Origin: CBDANW01 sp965197825
GTDB lineage: Bacteria; Acidobacteriota; Vicinamibacteria; Marinacidobacterales; DATDRI01
NCBI GenBank assembly: GCA_965197825.1
Contig: CBDANW010000002.1
Coordinates: 124,001 to 188,000 of the forward strand
DNA length: 64,000 nucleotides
Reading direction: 5' to 3'
Part shown: piece after piece, positions 62,495 to 64,000 of the stretch
Position numbering within the stretch: position 1 is the stretch's first letter
How the letters are laid out: the number at the start of each line of letters is the position of its first letter
Position numbers and translations under genes: made by a program
The notes under the pieces: generated by a model
Database searches by the model: none
The model's input: the letters and a program-made list of their open reading frames with translations, nothing else
What the model was told of the DNA's origin: nothing

Positions 62495-64000
62495 TGAAAA
62501 TAAAGTACGTTGTAGAGGCACTTGACAGTCAGGACGATTGGTCGCGCTTAGCCGAGGCGCTCGGCGGTGAGGACTTCGATGTAGTACGCAACATACTCCG
62601 ACACCTCCGCGTGCTCGACGCGAAGTCCTATGTTCTCGAAGACCCGTACATCGACCGCGACTACTCGGTGGACTACCTTCATTTCTATGCCCGGACGTTC
62701 CGAGCCTACGAGCGTCACTGCAAGCGTGTCCATTTCTTCTCTGACGACATATCTCCGCTCCTCAGTCGACCCCTATCCACAGATCGACTGGTCGAGATTC
62801 AGCGTTTCTCAAACACCACCTATTGCGGCTTCTGTGTCATCCGTCCCTTGTCAACCGCCCCGATCGGCAGAACGGTCCTCAGAGCGCGGGTCCGCAATGG
62901 CTTCGACATGGAGGCAACCGTCACCTGCCGTGCTGACTTCCACGCCCACCTGCTCAGCGTTGACCTGCAAGTCACTGGTGCGTCCTTCCTCCAACAGGAC
63001 GCCCGCGTGGGCGCGTGCGCCCAAGTTGCCATCTGGGCAGGCATGCGACACATGCAAGCACGGCACAGCTACAACTGGGTTTCCGTGGCGGACATCACGC
63101 AATTCGCTACGCCGACGACCGCAACCGAGGCCGTTTCCCTTCCCGCCGGATCGGAATTCCTCACCTCCGAACGGATGATTCGTGCGATCAGTGAAGCCGG
63201 CTATCAGCCTCTTTGTTTCCGACGCCCGGCCATCGACCGCGCCATCCTTCCGTACGTCGAATCGGGAATTCCGGTTATCCTCGGCCTCAATATCGATGGA
63301 ACTCTCGGCCACGCCGTCACCGTAATCGGCCGCGTCTTCGCTAAACAGGACCCTCCAACCAACAGCGCCATCGACTACGTCCCCGCCTACATAGTCCACG
63401 ACGACCAGAGCGGCCCCTACATGTGGCTCCCCATGGACCGCGACGCCAGCACGACCTTCTCCTTCACCGACGATACGATTAAACGTGACACGCCCGCCGG
63501 ACCCATCGAGTTGAATGTTCGCGGCCACGCGGTCTTCGCCGTAGCCCTCATGTCCACCAGGGTCTTCTCGACCGCGGCAGCCGCCGAGCATTCCGCCTGG
63601 GACAGAATCGACGAAAACTTGCACAAGATGCCGGAGACCCGTAGGCTACTTGACGAACGCCAACTCCCCGTCAACGCCAGGCTCTTGGACGAGCTGCAGG
63701 CAGCGTACAACTCCGACCACATTGTGCTGCGGACATACCTGACGTCCGCTGCCGGCTACCGCCACCACCTTGCCGAAGGCTCGGCCAGTGACGACCTCAA
63801 GGACGCCTTGCTAGATCTCCACCTGCCCCACTTCACATGGATCACCGAGGTCTCCACGATCGATTCCTACAACCAGTCTTCCCCGGGCTTGCGGCGCATC
63901 TACGGACATACGGTTCTCGATGCGACCTCGACCGGCAAGGACGGCGACGGCCTACTGGTGCTCCACCTTCCCGGGCTTCTCGTCACCCACGACATCAATG
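62495..64000 (+). CDS. Putative papain-like cysteine protease (runs off the window)
   Basis: An open frame of at least 502 residues from ATG 62495 (MKIKYVVEALDSQDDWSRLA) to the window edge without a stop. The central part has the order of a C39/papain-like peptidase: Cys175 in VGACAQVAIWAGMRHM at the start of a helix, His273 in GTLGHAVTVIGRVF and Asp303/304 in YIVHDDQSGPYMWLP, with PVILGLNI before the His. The N-terminal 160 residues (VEIQRFSNTTYCGFCVIRPL) are not recognised. No signal peptide. Protease activity is inferred from the motif order only. The gene is incomplete at 64000. Confidence 0.72.

Overview
This window is an extremely rearranged, repeat-rich accessory region of a moderately high-GC bacterium. 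A secreted beta-barrel protein with a C-terminal aromatic signature, a ZIP transporter, MscS, SPFH/NfeD, SRAP and YggT relatives suggest a Gram-negative host, probably Pseudomonadota. The sequence alone does not fix the genus. No rRNA, tRNA or cas genes were recognised. Intact genes sit as islands between insertion sequences, short non-autonomous elements and gene fragments.

The dominant repeat is a family with a 25-bp terminal inverted repeat (outer 20 bases CCCGTCCTGTGCCAAAACTC, then GGCCC), called TIR25 here. It occurs as complete short elements (165, about 320 and 184 bp) and as many solitary ends. Three end types are distinguished. Type A leads inward to ATAAATCAGCAGCTTAG and then to the start of an integrase-core transposase. 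Type B leads to AATGCACTGTAAAG and GAAGCACCC. Type C leads to a CGACGAAAGAA section and then GGAAGCACC. Solitary ends directly abut pieces of other genes: two CRISPR arrays, two DNA methyltransferases, ImmA/IrrE, YggT, IS256 and IS3. Wherever the undisturbed partner sequence is also in the window, the join lies at shared G residues.

Other mobile DNA: one IS256-family element (1.4 kb) in four complete copies, all with 8-9 bp target duplications, plus one split copy and several fragments; a second IS256-like element with an amber codon in its transposase; an IS3 element nested in IS256; IS200/IS605 tnpA; IS630, IS481-like and IS3 fragments; and a 189-bp element inserted at TTAA. A long repeat unit (about 0.9 kb) recurs five times in whole or part. 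It combines clustered AACAGGGAATT motifs with a fragment of an SRAP (YedK-like) gene.

Layout: 1-2.8 kb repeats and a ZIP transporter; 2.8-4.0 kb a truncated type I-E CRISPR array and a DEDDh exonuclease; 4-10.4 kb fragments (MscS, methyltransferases, DUF3047) and one intact PD-(D/E)XK-like gene; 10.4-14.5 kb a type II restriction-modification locus with a controller gene, its nuclease gene split by IS256; 14.5-19.8 kb nested insertion sequences; 21.2-21.5 kb a second CRISPR array remnant; 22-26.5 kb a phage packaging module (zinc-finger protein, ParB-methyltransferase, small and large terminase); 26.8-27.8 kb a secreted HNH nuclease; 28.2-41 kb an AddAB-like pair and a 1,761-residue SF1 helicase with a Vsr-like nuclease domain; 42.7-46.4 kb GIY-YIG and decayed ImmA/IrrE-PIN and nuclease fragments; 46.6-50.4 kb a two-gene methyltransferase/nuclease operon; 50.4-62 kb insertion sequences separating a serine protease, a membrane protein, an SPFH protein and a beta-barrel protein; 62.2-64 kb a small protein followed by a putative papain-like cysteine protease running off the edge.

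Functionally the region is a defence island that mobile DNA is dismantling. Candidate active systems are the orphaned methyltransferase at 10.5 kb, the AddAB-like and helicase-nuclease genes, the 46.6-50.4 kb operon and the terminal protease pair. The CRISPR arrays have lost their leader sides.
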